DNA of 64,000 nucleotides from Pantoea rodasii (GTDB lineage: Bacteria; Pseudomonadota; Gammaproteobacteria; Enterobacterales; Enterobacteriaceae). Below the pieces are notes generated by a model, which was not told the DNA's origin, made no database searches, and worked only from the letters and a program-made list of their open reading frames with translations. Both the position numbers and the translations under genes were made by a program. Location: positions 1-64,000 of the forward strand of contig NZ_MLFP01000015.1 of NCBI RefSeq assembly GCF_002095465.1, read 5' to 3'. Shown here in pieces: positions 40,830 through 53,313 of this stretch (position 1 is the first letter of the stretch; each line of letters starts with the position of its first letter).

Positions 40830-42014
40830 CTAAATAAATAACCCCGCAAACGCGGCAGACAGCAGGCTGACCAGCGTCGAGCCGTAAACTAACTTCCAGC
40901 CAAAGCGCGAAACCACATTACCCTGGCGCTCATTCAGCCCTTTGATGGCACCCGCCACGATGCCAATTGAAGCAAAGTTAGCAAACGACACCAGGAATAC
41001 CGACAGAATACCAAGACCGCGCGGCGACATTTCGGCAGCGACTTTCTTCAGTTCAATCATGGCGACAAACTCATTCGCGACCAGCTTAGTGGCCATAATG
41101 CTTGCCGCCTGCAGGGCATCTGCAGTTGGAATGCCAATCAGCCACGCAAACGGATAGAACACATAGCCGAGAAGCTGTTGGAAGCTATAGCCAAACACCG
41201 CGGCGAACAGGGCATTGATGGCAGCAATCAGGGCGATAAAACCAATCAGCATCGCCAGAATAATCATCGCCACCTTAAAACCGGCAAGGATGTATTCGCC
41301 TAACATCTCAAAGAAGCTTTGATCTTCGTGCAGCTTATCCAGTGCGATGTGTTCTTCATTTTCCGGGCGTGTCGGATTGATGATCGACAGGATGATGAAG
41401 GTACTGAACATATTCAGCAGCAGCGCGGCAACCACATACTTCGCATCAATCATCGACATATAGGCACCGACAATCGACAGTGACACCGTCGACATCGCGG
41501 TCGCGGCCATGGTGTACATGCGCGGTGCAGAGATCTCGCCGAGGATGCCTTTATAGGCGATGAAGTTCTCCGACTGACCCAGAATCAGCGTGCTGACGGC
41601 GTTGAACGATTCAAGTTTGCCCATCCCGTTCACCTTCGACAGCAAGGTGCCCACCAGACGAATCAACAGCGGCAGAATACGCCAGTGCTGCAAGATGCCG
41701 ATCAGGGCGGAAATGAACACAATCGGACAGAGCACGCCGAGGAAAATAAACGCCAGTCCCTGTTTCGCCATATTGCCGAACACAAAATCGGTGCCCTGGG
41801 CAGCGAAGGTCAATAAGGTCTCAAAAAAGCCGCCGACAGCGGTCACGACTGATTGGCCGCCCGCTGAATGCAGGAAGAACCAACCCAGAGCAGCCTCGAC
41901 AACCAACATTTGAATAATAAAACGCGGACGAATCAGTTTGCGGTCATGGCTGACCAACAGCGCAAGGGCGAAGATCACCACCAGCGCCAGCAGGAAATGG
42001 AGTATCGCTGTCAT
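40830..42014 (-). CDS. NupC family concentrative nucleoside transporter
   Basis: A 394-residue protein with about nine or ten membrane segments. The family motifs are visible: a Gln-Ser-Glu substrate motif in [32 protein letters not shown], and the second repeat [15 protein letters not shown]. It should import nucleosides (or pseudouridine-type compounds) with protons or sodium. The ATG pair at 42014/42017 is preferred to a start 30 nt upstream. Its place between yicC and rph is not the E. coli one. Specificity (NupC, NupX or PsuT-like) is open. Confidence 0.9.
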   Translation of the reverse strand: MTAILHFLLALVVIFALALLVSHDRKLIRPRFIIQMLVVEAALGWFFLHSAGGQSVVTAVGGFFETLLTFAAQGTDFVFGNMAKQGLAFIFLGVLCPIVFISALIGILQHWRILPLLIRLVGTLLSKVNGMGKLESFNAVSTLILGQSENFIAYKGILGEISAPRMYTMAATAMSTVSLSIVGAYMSMIDAKYVVAALLLNMFSTFIILSIINPTRPENEEHIALDKLHEDQSFFEMLGEYILAGFKVAMIILAMLIGFIALIAAINALFAAVFGYSFQQLLGYVFYPFAWLIGIPTADALQAASIMATKLVANEFVAMIELKKVAAEMSPRGLGILSVFLVSFANFASIGIVAGAIKGLNERQGNVVSRFGWKLVYGSTLVSLLSAAFAGLFI

Positions 42015-42161
42015 CATTTGTCTTTTTATTTGGAGGAAAGGGCGCATTTAGCCACAGCTGAGGCTAAATTTCATCCGGGAAAAGTGCCGCATGTAGGCAG
42101 GACAGCCGCGCACGAAGTCCGTATAATGCGCAGCCAAACCTAAGCAAGCCGGAGAGAAACC

Positions 42162-42878
42162 ATGCGTCCAGCAGGCCGTAACGCATCTGAAGTGCGTCCC
42201 GTCACCCTCACTCGTCACTACACCAAACATGCAGAAGGTTCTGTGCTGGTTGAGTTCGGTGAAACCAAAGTGCTGTGCACCGCCACCGTTGAAGAAGGTG
42301 TGCCTCGTTTCCTCAAAGGTAAAGGCCAGGGCTGGATCACCGCTGAATATGGCATGCTGCCTCGTTCCACCCATAGTCGTATGGCGCGTGAAGCGGCCAA
42401 AGGCAAACAAGGTGGTCGTACGCTGGAGATTCAACGTCTGATTGCTCGCTCGCTGCGTGCAGCCGTCGATTTAGACGCGCTGGGCGAGTTCACCATTACG
42501 CTGGACTGCGACGTGATTCAGGCCGATGGTGGCACGCGTACCGCGTCGATTACCGGTGCTTGCGTCGCGTTAGCTGATGCGCTGAATGCGCTGGTTGCTG
42601 CGGGTAAATTAAAAGCCAGCCCGTTAAAAGGCATGGTGGCGGCGATTTCGGTCGGCATCGTGGGCGGTGAAGCACTGTGCGATCTGGAATACGTGGAAGA
42701 TTCCGCCGCGGATACCGATATGAACGTGGTGATGACCGAAGATGGCCGCATGATTGAAGTGCAGGGCACCGCTGAAGGTGAACCGTTCAGCCACGAGGAA
42801 TTGCTGCAGCTGCTGGCGATAGCGCGAGGCGGCATTGAGCAGTTGATTCAGGCGCAAAAAGCAGCGCTAACAAATTGA
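42162..42878 (+). CDS. rph: Ribonuclease PH
   Basis: RNase PH trims the 3' ends of tRNAs by phosphorolysis. The 238 residues ([29 protein letters not shown] at the start; [36 protein letters not shown] phosphate-site core) are uninterrupted, unlike the frameshifted rph of E. coli K-12 MG1655. A TATAAT at 42122-42127 is a probable -10. It precedes pyrE, and its last codons act as the leader for pyrE attenuation. Confidence 0.97.
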   Translation: MRPAGRNASEVRPVTLTRHYTKHAEGSVLVEFGETKVLCTATVEEGVPRFLKGKGQGWITAEYGMLPRSTHSRMAREAAKGKQGGRTLEIQRLIARSLRAAVDLDALGEFTITLDCDVIQADGGTRTASITGACVALADALNALVAAGKLKASPLKGMVAAISVGIVGGEALCDLEYVEDSAADTDMNVVMTEDGRMIEVQGTAEGEPFSHEELLQLLAIARGGIEQLIQAQKAALTN

Positions 42879-42885
42879 TATAACA

Positions 42886-42914
42886 GGCGACCATAGAGTC
42901 GCCTTTTCTTTATT
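42886..42914 (+). terminator. pyrE attenuator
   Basis: The stem GGCGAC / GTCGCC with a short loop followed by TTTTCTTTATTT lies between the rph stop and pyrE. In E. coli this terminator is opened when translation of rph keeps pace with polymerase paused by low UTP. The layout here (8 nt after the rph stop) is the same. Confidence 0.85.
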
Positions 42915-42927
42915 TGAGGAGTGAGAA

Positions 42928-43569
42928 ATGAAAGCCTGGCAGCGTCAGTTTATTGAATTCGCCCTGAACAAAGGGGTGCTGAAGTTTGGTGAGTTCACCC
43001 TGAAATCGGGTCGTAAAAGCCCGTACTTCTTTAATGCTGGTTTGTTCAACACCGGACGTGATTTAGCGCTACTGGGACGTTTCTATGCACAGGCGCTGGT
43101 GGATGGCGGCGTTGATTTCGATCTGCTGTTTGGCCCGGCTTATAAAGGCATTCCGATTGCGACCACCACAGCCGTCGCGCTGGCCGATCATCATGACCGC
43201 GATGTGCCTTATTGCTTCAATCGTAAAGAAGCCAAAGACCACGGTGAAGGCGGCTTGTTGGTGGGTAGCCCGCTGCAGGGCAAAGTGATGCTAGTGGATG
43301 ATGTGATCACCGCCGGTACCGCCATTCGTGAATCCATGGACATTATCAGCGCGCACAATGCCACGCTGGCGGGTGTGATGATTTCGCTGGATCGCCAGGA
43401 GCGCGGCCGCAGTGATATCTCCGCGATTCAGGAAGTGGAGCGTGATTACCAGTGTAAGGTCACGGCGATCATTACGCTGGCGGAACTGATTGATTACCTG
43501 GAAGAGAAGCCAGAGATGGCTGACCATCTGGCGAAAGTGCGGGCGTATCGTAAAGAGTACGGTATTTAA
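42928..43569 (+). CDS. pyrE: Orotate phosphoribosyltransferase
   Basis: PyrE makes orotidine 5'-phosphate from orotate and PRPP in pyrimidine synthesis. The 213-residue protein has the PRPP motif [17 protein letters not shown], the flexible loop [13 protein letters not shown] and [14 protein letters not shown]. Start follows TGAGGAG. Expression is controlled by the attenuator just upstream. Confidence 0.98.
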   Translation: MKAWQRQFIEFALNKGVLKFGEFTLKSGRKSPYFFNAGLFNTGRDLALLGRFYAQALVDGGVDFDLLFGPAYKGIPIATTTAVALADHHDRDVPYCFNRKEAKDHGEGGLLVGSPLQGKVMLVDDVITAGTAIRESMDIISAHNATLAGVMISLDRQERGRSDISAIQEVERDYQCKVTAIITLAELIDYLEEKPEMADHLAKVRAYRKEYGI

Positions 43570-43585
43570 CACCGCGGGTTTTATG

Positions 43586-43609
43586 ACGGTCGCCATCGCT
43601 GGCGACCGT
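43586..43609. terminator. Hairpin between convergent pyrE and slmA
   Basis: A perfect 9-bp stem (ACGGTCGCC / GGCGACCGT) with a 6-nt loop, 17 nt after the pyrE stop. No long T-run; probably a shared 3'-end hairpin. Confidence 0.5.
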
Positions 43610-43665
43610 GTAATAAACCACTGCGTTTTATCGGGCACCCGTGAATGCGCGCACCTGATAAATCG

Positions 43666-44262
43666 CTACACCAGCTGTGCGGCGATCAGCGGCCAGCGGA
43701 TGTCAAAATCAGCTGTTGGACGATAGCGAAATTCAGAGCGCACATAGCGGGAAAGTAGCCCTTCGCAGAACGCCAGCAACTGGCTCGCCAGCAGCGTTTC
43801 ATCGGTCTGGAAGCCTTCACCATCCCGCATTTTCTTCTCACGCATCACCTGACGCAGCTGCACTTCGATGCGTTCGAACAACTGATTGATACGCCCTTGC
43901 AGGCGATCCTGTTCAAACATCAGCGCGTGGCCGGTCAAAATACGCGTCAGCCCCGGATTACGCTCACCAAATCCCAGAATCAGCTGCACGATTAAACGCA
44001 GTCGCGCGAGCGTTTCTTTCTCGTCTTTCAGGATTAGATTGATGCGGGTAATCAGACTGTCTTCAATAAACTCGATCAGGCTGTCGAACATCCGCGTTTT
44101 GCTGGGAAAGTGGCGATAGAGTGCCGCTTCCGAAACGCCTACATTGGCTGCCAGCTTGGCGGTGGTGATACGCTGACTGCCATCGCCCGACTCCAGCATT
44201 TGCGCTAGCGCCTGCAAAATTTCTTCGCGACGGTTCCGTTTCGCGGCTTTTTTTTCTGCCAT
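43666..44262 (-). CDS. slmA: Nucleoid occlusion factor SlmA
   Basis: SlmA binds DNA sites across most of the chromosome and blocks FtsZ polymerisation over the nucleoid. The 198-residue TetR-fold protein (E. coli 198) has the helix-turn-helix [31 protein letters not shown] at about 30-60 and conserved ligand-free dimer helices. The start [20 protein letters not shown] matches E. coli; the frame opens 9 nt earlier. Confidence 0.97.
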   Translation of the reverse strand: MAEKKAAKRNRREEILQALAQMLESGDGSQRITTAKLAANVGVSEAALYRHFPSKTRMFDSLIEFIEDSLITRINLILKDEKETLARLRLIVQLILGFGERNPGLTRILTGHALMFEQDRLQGRINQLFERIEVQLRQVMREKKMRDGEGFQTDETLLASQLLAFCEGLLSRYVRSEFRYRPTADFDIRWPLIAAQLV

Positions 44263-44377
44263 GACCTTCAAGACCCCTGAAATTCACCAAAAACAGGCAA
44301 TACTGCCTCGTCAGCCACAAGCGGTTTGTCCCGTGGCGACGAGATGTAAAAAGATGGCTTGCGAAAGGTGTCGCGTG

Positions 44378-44836
44378 TTACTGACGACCAGAGTGGCCGA
44401 AGCCGCCCGCGCCGCGATCGCTGGTGTCAAAATCTTCCACCAGGTTGAATTCGGCTTGTACCACCGGAACAAAGACCAATTGTGCCAAACGATCGCCAGG
44501 CTGCAGCGTAAAGCTATCCTGACCACGGTTCCAGACGGAAACCATCAGTTGACCCTGATAATCGGAATCGATTAAGCCCACCAGGTTGCCCAGCACGATA
44601 CCGTGCTTATGGCCGAGACCTGAACGCGGCAAAATCACGGCGGCCAGTGAAGGGTCAGCAATGTGAATCGCCAGACCGGTTGGCACCAGCGTGGTCATGC
44701 CCGGGGTAATCTCCAGTGCGCCATCAAGGCAGGCGCGAAGATCGAGGCCCGCAGAACCAGAGGTTGCGTAAGTTGGTAATGGGAATTCGTTACCCACACG
44801 CGCATCAAGAATTTTAACGTCGATTTTTTTCATCAT
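44378..44836 (-). CDS. dut: Deoxyuridine triphosphatase (dUTPase)
   Basis: Dut hydrolyses dUTP to dUMP, keeping uracil out of DNA and feeding dTMP synthesis. The 152-residue trimeric enzyme has its five motifs, among them [34 protein letters not shown] and the C-terminal P-loop-like [12 protein letters not shown]. The start [11 protein letters not shown] matches E. coli and overlaps the end of coaBC by 23 nt, an arrangement shared with E. coli. Confidence 0.97.
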   Translation of the reverse strand: MMKKIDVKILDARVGNEFPLPTYATSGSAGLDLRACLDGALEITPGMTTLVPTGLAIHIADPSLAAVILPRSGLGHKHGIVLGNLVGLIDSDYQGQLMVSVWNRGQDSFTLQPGDRLAQLVFVPVVQAEFNLVEDFDTSDRGAGGFGHSGRQ

Positions 44837-46032
44837 AACGGCTGACAATCTCGTCTAATAATTGTTGGCCAAGGAGCGTCTTATCACTGAGTGGTAAGAT
44901 TTTCTCTCCTTCCTGCCAAAAAAGGTGAAGAGCATTGGTGTCGCTATTGAATCCCTGTCCTGCCTGCGCCACATCGTTCGCGCAAATCAGGTCGAGGTTT
45001 TTTCGCACCCGTTTTTGCCGCGCGTATTCTTCCACATTCTGGGTTTCGGCAGCAAATCCCACCACATAAGGGCGATGTTTCTGCAATGCCGCTACGCCTG
45101 CGACAATATCCGGGTTCTTCACCAACTGCAGTGTGACGTTATCATCGCCACCCTGTTTTTTGATTTTCTCTGCGGCAATGTTTGCCGCCCGGTAGTCTGC
45201 CACGGCAGCGCTGGCAATGAAAATATGTTGTTGGTTGATTTGCGCCATCACCGCCGCTTCCATTTCCAGGGCACTACTCACATCGACACGCGTCACGCCA
45301 GCGGGTGTAGCTAGCGTGACCGGGCCAGCAACCACTGTGACCTTTGCACCGCGTTTTGCCGCCGCTGCCGCAATGGCAAATCCCATTTTTCCGGAGCTGT
45401 GATTACTGATGTAGCGAACCGGGTCCAAAGCTTCACGAGTGGGACCGGCGGTGATCATAATGTTGAGATGTTGCAGATCGTTGACGGGCGCCGCCCACTC
45501 CAGCGCATGCGCGACAATCGCCAGCGGATCAAGCATGCGGCCGGGGCCAATATCGCCGCAGGCTGGCTGCCGCTATCCGGTCCCCAAATCATGACGCCAC
45601 GCTGATCAAGGCGCTGGAGATTCTCCTGGGTGATTGCCGCGCGATACATTTGCTGGTTCATGGCCGGCACGATGGCCAGAGGCGCTGCGCTGGCGAGACA
45701 AGCGGTGGTGACCAAATCGTTTGCCATGCCAGCAGTGATGCGTGCAATCAGATCCGCGGTGGCCGGGGCCAGCACAATTAGGTCAGCCCACTTCGCCAGC
45801 TCGATATGACCCATTGCCGCTTCGGCCGCGGGATCGAGCAAATCATCCAGCACCGGATAGCCGGAAACGGCTTGTAAGCTGAGCGGGGTGATAAACGCTT
45901 TGGCCGCGTCAGTCATCATGACACGCACGTCTGCGCCGCGATCGCGCAGCCGTCTGACCAGCTCTGGTGTTTTATAAGCAGCAATGCCGCCGCTGACGCC
46001 AAGCAGTATTTTTTTCCGGCTAATCCCGTCAT
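44814..46032 (-). CDS. coaBC: Bifunctional phosphopantothenoylcysteine decarboxylase/synthetase CoaBC (two frame breaks)
   Basis: CoaBC performs two steps of coenzyme A synthesis and is essential in E. coli. The N-terminal CoaC part starts [26 protein letters not shown] and carries the His loop ([18 protein letters not shown]) and PAMNQQMY. The C-terminal CoaB part shows [28 protein letters not shown]. The frame breaks twice. At 46009-46015, T7 should be T8 to keep [12 protein letters not shown] in frame. Near 45563, a C is missing so that [17 protein letters not shown] is lost. With both restored the length is 406 residues, exactly E. coli. Two independent one-base losses in an essential gene argue strongly for sequence error. 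Confidence 0.94.
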
Positions 46033-46221
46033 GTTCTTTGCCTCAACTCAAAACGGATTGCCGCTGTGATGCGGCAGATGCAGGCAACTTTATCACAAAA
46101 TCCACAGACCGCCTTTTCACTGCCTGCGGCCTTTGCGAGCCGGCTCTGAAATCGCAATCGGCCTGCTGGTGCGCAATCTGGCAAACGCGCACTATCGCCA
46201 CAACGCAGGGAGAAAAATGTT

Positions 46222-46877
46222 ATGACAGAACTGGCTCCAAGGGAAAAACTGTCCATCATGGGCGCGGAATCATTGAGCGATGCCGAACTTCTGGCGATTT
46301 TTCTGCGCACCGGCAGCCACGGCACCACCGTGATGATGCTGGCACGACAGATGCTCAATGAGTTTGGCTCGCTCTATCGCATTATGACTGCGAGTGAAGA
46401 AGAACTGAGTGTGATTAAAGGCGTAGGAACCGCCAAAATTACGCAACTGCACGCCATTGCTGAACTGGGGCGACGTTTTTTGCCAGCCAGCTGGCGCGGG
46501 AAAACGTGATGGAAAATCCGCAGGTGACACGGCATTACCTGCAAAGTGTGCTGGCACATCAGGAGCGCGAGGTTTTTATGGCGCTGTTTCTTGATAATCA
46601 GCATCGGGTGTTACAGGCGCAAAAGATGTTCACTGGCAGTATTGCCAGTGTTGAAGTGCATCCACGCGAAATTGTGCGTGAAGCGTTAAAACTTAACGCC
46701 GCCGCCGTGATTCTGGCGCATAATCACCCCTCCGGCATAGCCGAACCCAGCCGTGCCGATCGTGATATTACCGGCAAAGTCGGTCAGGCTTGTGCACTGC
46801 TGAATATTCGCTTACTTGACCATTTGGTGATCGGTCACGGCGAGTTTACCTCTTTCGCAGAGCGCGGATGGCTGTAA
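46222..46877 (+). CDS. radC: RadC family protein, JAB/MPN fold (reading frame broken)
   Basis: RadC-like proteins (YicR) are JAB/MPN-fold proteins whose role in repair was withdrawn; a function is not established. The N-terminal part has a helix-hairpin-helix segment ([26 protein letters not shown]). The C-terminal part carries the JAMM metal motif [12 protein letters not shown] ... [15 protein letters not shown] and a [14 protein letters not shown] end. T6 at 46476-46481 should be T7, giving [17 protein letters not shown]. Repaired length is 218 residues (E. coli 222). Divergent from coaBC. Confidence 0.92.
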
Positions 46878-47099
46878 AACATCCACCCGATTGCGCAGAA
46901 ATGATGCATTTTTACGCGATCCATAGGGATCTTTATCTGTTCGGGACTTGAGCACTCGGTCTGAGCGGCGTATACTACGCCACCTTTGAGAATCTCGGGT
47001 TTGGCGTTTGGGCCAGCTTAGCGGGTTCACATTGAACTCGCTTGGGCGGGCTAAGGCCTGACGAGGCGGCCAAAACCTAGTTTTTAAAGCTCGAGCTGA

Positions 47100-47357
<258 letters not shown>

Positions 47358-47365
47358 GGAACTGA

Positions 47366-47536
<171 letters not shown>

Positions 47537-47557
47537 TTTTAGTGTTCTTGCGAAAAA

Positions 47558-47579
47558 CCCGGCTTCGGCCGGGTTTTTT
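47558..47579 (+). terminator. Intrinsic terminator after rpmG
   Basis: A perfect 6-bp stem (CCCGGC / GCCGGG) with a stable TTCG tetraloop and T6. Confidence 0.92.
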
Positions 47580-47606
47580 GTTTCTGCGGTTTGTTGAGGA
47601 GATGAC

Positions 47607-48416
47607 ATGCCTGAATTACCTGAGGTAGAAACCAGCCGACGTGGCATTGAGCCGCACATGGTAGGCGCGACCATCATGCATGCGATTGTGCGTAACTCGC
47701 GCCTGCGCTGGCCGGTCTCGCACGAAATCCATGCGCTAAGCGATCAGCCGGTGTTGAGCGTACAACGCCGCGCTAAATACCTGCTGCTGGAGCTGCCACA
47801 CGGCTGGATTATCATTCATCTCGGCATGTCTGGTAGTTTACGTATCTTGCCGGGCGAACAGCCCGCCGCGAAACACGACCACGTCGATTTAGTGATGAGC
47901 AACGGCAAAGTGCTGCGTTACACCGATCCACGTCGCTTTGGCGCATGGTTGTGGACCTCTGACCTGGAAGGCAGCAGCGTACTGGCTCATCTCGGCCCAG
48001 AGCCGCTTAGCAACGAATTCGATGGTGCTTATCTGTTTGAGAAGTCGCGCGGCAAACGCACGGTAATCAAGCAGTGGCTGATGGATAACAAAGTGGTGGT
48101 CGGCGTCGGCAACATTTATGCCAGTGAATCACTGTTTACCGCCGGGATCTTACCCGATCGACCTGCGATGAGTTTGAGTCGTGATGAGGCGGAGTTGATG
48201 GTCGCGACTATCAAGGCCGTGTTGCTGCGTTCGATTGAGCAGGGCGGCACCACGCTGCGTGATTTCCTGCAAACCGATGGAAAACCCGGCTACTTTGCTC
48301 AGGAATTGCAGGTGTACGGTCGTACGGGCGAACCTTGTCGTGCTTGCGGTACGCCAATCGTCAGTGGTAAACACGGCCAGCGCAGCACCTTCTGGTGTCC
48401 ACGCTGCCAGCATTAA
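47607..48416 (+). CDS. mutM: Formamidopyrimidine-DNA glycosylase (Fpg/MutM)
   Basis: MutM excises 8-oxoguanine and nicks the strand. The 269-residue protein begins with the catalytic PELPEVE (Pro2, Glu3), has the HLGMSGSLR and DPRRFG segments and the helix-two-turn-helix [12 protein letters not shown]. It ends with the zinc finger CRACGTPI...FWCPRCQH (four cysteines). It ends exactly where coaD ends on the other strand. Confidence 0.97.
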   Translation: MPELPEVETSRRGIEPHMVGATIMHAIVRNSRLRWPVSHEIHALSDQPVLSVQRRAKYLLLELPHGWIIIHLGMSGSLRILPGEQPAAKHDHVDLVMSNGKVLRYTDPRRFGAWLWTSDLEGSSVLAHLGPEPLSNEFDGAYLFEKSRGKRTVIKQWLMDNKVVVGVGNIYASESLFTAGILPDRPAMSLSRDEAELMVATIKAVLLRSIEQGGTTLRDFLQTDGKPGYFAQELQVYGRTGEPCRACGTPIVSGKHGQRSTFWCPRCQH

Positions 48417-49675
<1,259 letters not shown>

Positions 49676-49678
49676 GAG

Positions 49679-50953
49679 TTAATGAGCTCGTGGCGGTAAA
49701 TGCGGTTCGAGTAACTGTAGCAGACGCTGCAAGGCGCCCTGATTTTGATGCAGCACTTCAACCGCATGGCGGCCATAGTAGCGACGATAATCATCATCTT
49801 GCAGCAGATTAGCGATCTGCTTCTCCAGCGAGATCACGTCGGTAACGGTGATCAGACCTTCGGCTTGCTGTAATTTTGCGCAGATATCTTTGAAGTTCCA
49901 GATATGCGGTCCCATCAATACCGGAATGGCGTGTGCAGCCGGTTCCAGCGGATTATGGCCACCGCGTTCTACCAGGCTTCCGCCGACAAAGGCGATATCA
50001 GCAATACCGTACAGCAGCATCAATTCACCCATGGTGTCGCCAATCACCACCTGCGTTGCGCCAGACGGAATTTCACCGCTACTGCGCAGAGTGAAACTGA
50101 AGCCGCGCTTTTGAGTCAGCTCGCAGGCATCTTTAAAACGTTCAGGATGGCGTGGCACCAGAATCAGCAACAGATCGGGGAACTGTTGCAGCAGGCGACG
50201 ATGCGCATCGAGGATGATGGTCTCTTCACCTTCATGCGTGCTGGTGGCGATCCACACCGGGCGGCGCGATGCCCACTGTCTGCGCAACGTGATCGCCCTG
50301 GCCGCCAGTTCCGGCGTGACCGAGATATCAAACTTCAGGCTACCGGTAACGGCGAGATGCGAACGCTTGAGGCCGAGACTCAGGAAACGCTCGGCATCCT
50401 CGTTGTTCTGCGCGGCAATCAGCGTAATGCGTTGCAGCAAATCACGCATAAAGCCACCGAGCTTCTTATAACCTTTTGCCGAACGCTCTGACAGACGCGC
50501 ATTGGCGATCACCAGTGGGATTTGGCGCTGGTGCAGAATACGGATGATGTTCGGCCACAACTCGGTTTCCATGATGATCACCAGACGAGGATCAACGGTA
50601 TCGAGGAAACGGTTAATCGAGCCGGGTAAGTCATAGGGCAGATACACATGATGCACATCTTTGCCAAATGCTGACTGGGCGCGTTCAGAACCGGTTGGCG
50701 TCATGGTCGTGACGGTGATCGGTAACATCGGATAGCGATGGCGCAACGCGCGCACTAACGGCACGGCGGCCAGTGTTTCACCCACAGAAACCGAATGCAG
50801 CACAATGCCGTGCGGTTCAACTTTGCCCGCGCAGTATCCGTAGCGTTCCGCCCAGCGTTTACGGTATGCCGGTGCTTTTCGACCGCGCAGCCACAGGCGC
50901 AGCCAGATCAGTGGCTGTATCAAATAGAGCAGGGCTGTGTATAAAGTTGTCAT
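49679..50953 (-). CDS. waaA: 3-deoxy-D-manno-octulosonic acid (Kdo) transferase WaaA
   Basis: WaaA adds Kdo residues to lipid IVA, an essential step of LPS synthesis at the inner membrane. The 424-residue protein has an N-terminal membrane anchor (LYTALLYLIQPLIWLRLWLR), the conserved HSVSVGETLAAVPLVRAL, a METELWPNII motif with the catalytic glutamate region, and HNPLEPAAHAIPVLMGPH in the sugar-nucleotide site. It is 3 nt upstream of waaE. Confidence 0.97.
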   Translation of the reverse strand: MTTLYTALLYLIQPLIWLRLWLRGRKAPAYRKRWAERYGYCAGKVEPHGIVLHSVSVGETLAAVPLVRALRHRYPMLPITVTTMTPTGSERAQSAFGKDVHHVYLPYDLPGSINRFLDTVDPRLVIIMETELWPNIIRILHQRQIPLVIANARLSERSAKGYKKLGGFMRDLLQRITLIAAQNNEDAERFLSLGLKRSHLAVTGSLKFDISVTPELAARAITLRRQWASRRPVWIATSTHEGEETIILDAHRRLLQQFPDLLLILVPRHPERFKDACELTQKRGFSFTLRSSGEIPSGATQVVIGDTMGELMLLYGIADIAFVGGSLVERGGHNPLEPAAHAIPVLMGPHIWNFKDICAKLQQAEGLITVTDVISLEKQIANLLQDDDYRRYYGRHAVEVLHQNQGALQRLLQLLEPHLPPRAH

Positions 50954-51038
50954 AGTTATCGTTACGACAGATTCGCGTCAAAAAACAGATGAAAGGCGGC
51001 ATGTTATCAGAAACTAGCCGCCTGCTCATACCACTTCG

Positions 51039-52172
51039 TCAGTCGCTCTTCAGCACATGCTGATAGAGTGAGGTCAACGACTGCGCCAGTCGCTGCGGAC
51101 CAAAAGGTTCGATTCTGCGACGTGCGGCTTCACCCATGGCAGAATTCTGCAAAAGTGCAGGTGTGGCGATGATGGCGTCATTTAACGCCTTGATATCTAA
51201 TGCATCACAGACGAAGCCTTCCTGACCAGCACGGATAAATTCTGCGCCGCCGCAGCCGGTGCTGGTGATCACGGCCAAACCGCAGGCCATCGCTTCCAGC
51301 ACCACATTCGGAAAAGGATCATAAAGCGTGGGCAGCAGCAAAGCGTCAGCGGCGTGATAATAGGGCTGCACATCCTGCTGCACACCGACAAAGCGCAGGC
51401 GATCGAGGCAGTTTAGCTGATTGGCCAATTGTTGATAGCGTGAAAGTTGCTTGTCCTGGCCGACCACAACCAGATAACGATCGCTGTTGGCGAGCGCTTC
51501 AATGGCGGCTTTTAATCCTTTACGCTCAAAGCCAGAACCCACGTAGATCATGACCGTGGCATCTTGCGGCAGCGTTAATTGCTGGCGCATGGTATGACGC
51601 TGAGCTTCTGTGGCTGGCTGGAAACGCTGGCTGTCGATGGCGTTGTGAATCACGTGGATCTTGCCGGCATCTAGCGTGAAATGACGCAAAATATCTTGCT
51701 TTACCATCTCTGAGTTACAGATCACCGCTTTCAATGATGCTGCATTAAACATCTCTGCTTCAGCGTTCAGAACATAGCGATGGTAGGGGCTCAGGCTGGC
51801 GCTCAAACGCTGCCAGGGTGAAACGATACGCGCACGTTGCTCCAGCCACACGCGATGGACGCCATCGCCAGCGCGAAAAATATCGCAGCCTGCAATGCGT
51901 TCATGACTCTGCACGATATCGAATTTTTCGCGCTCCCAGCATTCACGAGCCGCACGGGCAAAGCCGCGCTCACGCGATACGCGCCCAAATTTAGTGGGAT
52001 TACAGATGTGCAGATGCCAGGCTGGATTCGGTGTGCCCTGCCAGCTACGCGTGATGATATTCAGATCGAGTTGCTCGCTGTCGAGCGCTTCCAGCGCCCG
52101 TGAGATGAAACGCTCAGCGCCACCATCCGGGCGATATTTCTGCCGGACAATCGCCAGGCGTAACTTAGTCAT
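51039..52172 (-). CDS. LPS core family-4 glycosyltransferase, WabG/WaaG-like
   Basis: A GT-B retaining transferase of 377 residues. It starts MTKLRLAIVRQKYRPDGGAERFISRALEALD, very close to the WaaG/WabG N-terminus, has VIHNAIDSQRF and GSGFERKGL in the nucleotide site, and DALLLPTLYDPFPNVVLEAMACGLAVI with the EX7E motif. With waaE, waaQ and wabH/wabN-like genes nearby, WabG (galacturonic acid to heptose II) is the likelier role; WaaG (glucose) is the alternative. As written its frame runs in from the upstream waaQ through a missing base, giving a 735-residue apparent fusion. The ATG overlaps the waaQ stop by 8 nt (ATGACTAA). Confidence 0.85.
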   Translation of the reverse strand: MTKLRLAIVRQKYRPDGGAERFISRALEALDSEQLDLNIITRSWQGTPNPAWHLHICNPTKFGRVSRERGFARAARECWEREKFDIVQSHERIAGCDIFRAGDGVHRVWLEQRARIVSPWQRLSASLSPYHRYVLNAEAEMFNAASLKAVICNSEMVKQDILRHFTLDAGKIHVIHNAIDSQRFQPATEAQRHTMRQQLTLPQDATVMIYVGSGFERKGLKAAIEALANSDRYLVVVGQDKQLSRYQQLANQLNCLDRLRFVGVQQDVQPYYHAADALLLPTLYDPFPNVVLEAMACGLAVITSTGCGGAEFIRAGQEGFVCDALDIKALNDAIIATPALLQNSAMGEAARRRIEPFGPQRLAQSLTSLYQHVLKSD

Positions 52173-53246
52173 GCAAAAACTCCTTGCGGCGGCCACCACA
52201 TCATCCACCGGAATGGCCGAGAGATAGCGTTGTTCTGTTTTGGTATCGATGTCGTCTGGCGAAGGCAGCGGTGCATAATCACCGGCCCAGATCACGCGAT
52301 TGTTTTCGCCCCATGGACGCCAGTGTTGCAGTTTAGTAGGGCCAAACAGCGCCAGACAGGGCGTATCGAGTGCGGCGGCCATGTGCATAGGCGCAGAATC
52401 TACGCCAATAAACAGCTGCGCCGCATCGATAAGCGCCGCCAGCTGCGGCAATGAAAGCTGCCCGGCGAGTGAAATCACATTGGCGCTGCGGCACAGCGAC
52501 TGAATGTGGGCAATCATCGCTTGCTCATGCTGGTCGGGCGCGGCGGTCAGCACGATGGTGTGGCCATCGGCGGCGAGCGTATCAATCAGCTGCGCAACTT
52601 TCTCATCGTCCCAGCATTTGAACACCCAACGTGATGTTGGTTGCAGCACGATAAACGGCCCGCTTACCTTTTGCTGAGCCAATGCATCCTGCACTTTCTG
52701 TTTATCTGCCGCACTGAAGTGCATCGAGGCTTTGGCACCTTGCGCGCTGATACCCAGCGGTTCCAGCGCCGCCATATTCTGCTCGACGGTATGGAGCTGA
52801 TTATGATTTTTAGTCGAAACCAGATGGTTATGGCACCAGCGCCACAGGGCGTGATCACGTTTAGCGAAGGCAAAACCTATGCGCACCGGAGCAGCTGAAA
52901 AACGCGTGATAATGGCACTACGCCACTGGTCGGCGAGGTTAATCACCACGTCATAATGACAGGCGCGCACAGCCGAAAGCAGGGCCATCTCGTGACGGAA
53001 TTTCTCCCATCCGCCCTCTTTTTTCCAGTTGCGGTCAATGATGTGCAACTGGCGAATGGCGGGGTGTGCTTCCAGCATCGGCCGCGTCTCTTTATACAAC
53101 AGGACGTCAATGTTGGCCTGCGGATAGCGCTGGCGGAGCGCATTGATGGCGGGCGTGGTCAGCAGCATATCGCCGTGATGGCGCAGCTTGATCAGCATAA
53201 TATTTTTCGGTGCAAATTGGGCTGGAATCGGGCTTGCCATACTCAA
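52165..53246 (-). CDS. waaQ: LPS core heptosyltransferase III WaaQ (reads through because of a missing base)
   Basis: WaaQ adds the branch heptose III to heptose II. It has the family-9 features MLIKLRHHGDMLLTTPAINAL (about residues 17-37), VLQPTSRWVFKCWDDEKVA in the donor site and VDSAPMHMAAALDTPCLALFGPT. As written the frame passes AAARSFCM into the next gene. AAAAA at 52175-52179 should be A6 (T6 on the coding strand), which gives AAARSFLHD and a TAA at 52165, a typical WaaQ end of 360 residues. I take the fusion as an artefact. Confidence 0.88.
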
Positions 53247-53313
53247 ATGATCTCAAATTTCAGTGAGCTGATTGTAGGGCAAACCCCTAAGGGGCGAAAG
53301 CCAGCCGCGGCGC

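Noticed and set aside
45455..46032. Separate coaB and coaC genes, as found in some other bacteria
   Set aside because: Both halves align end to end with the bifunctional protein once two single bases are restored, so a natural split is unnecessary.
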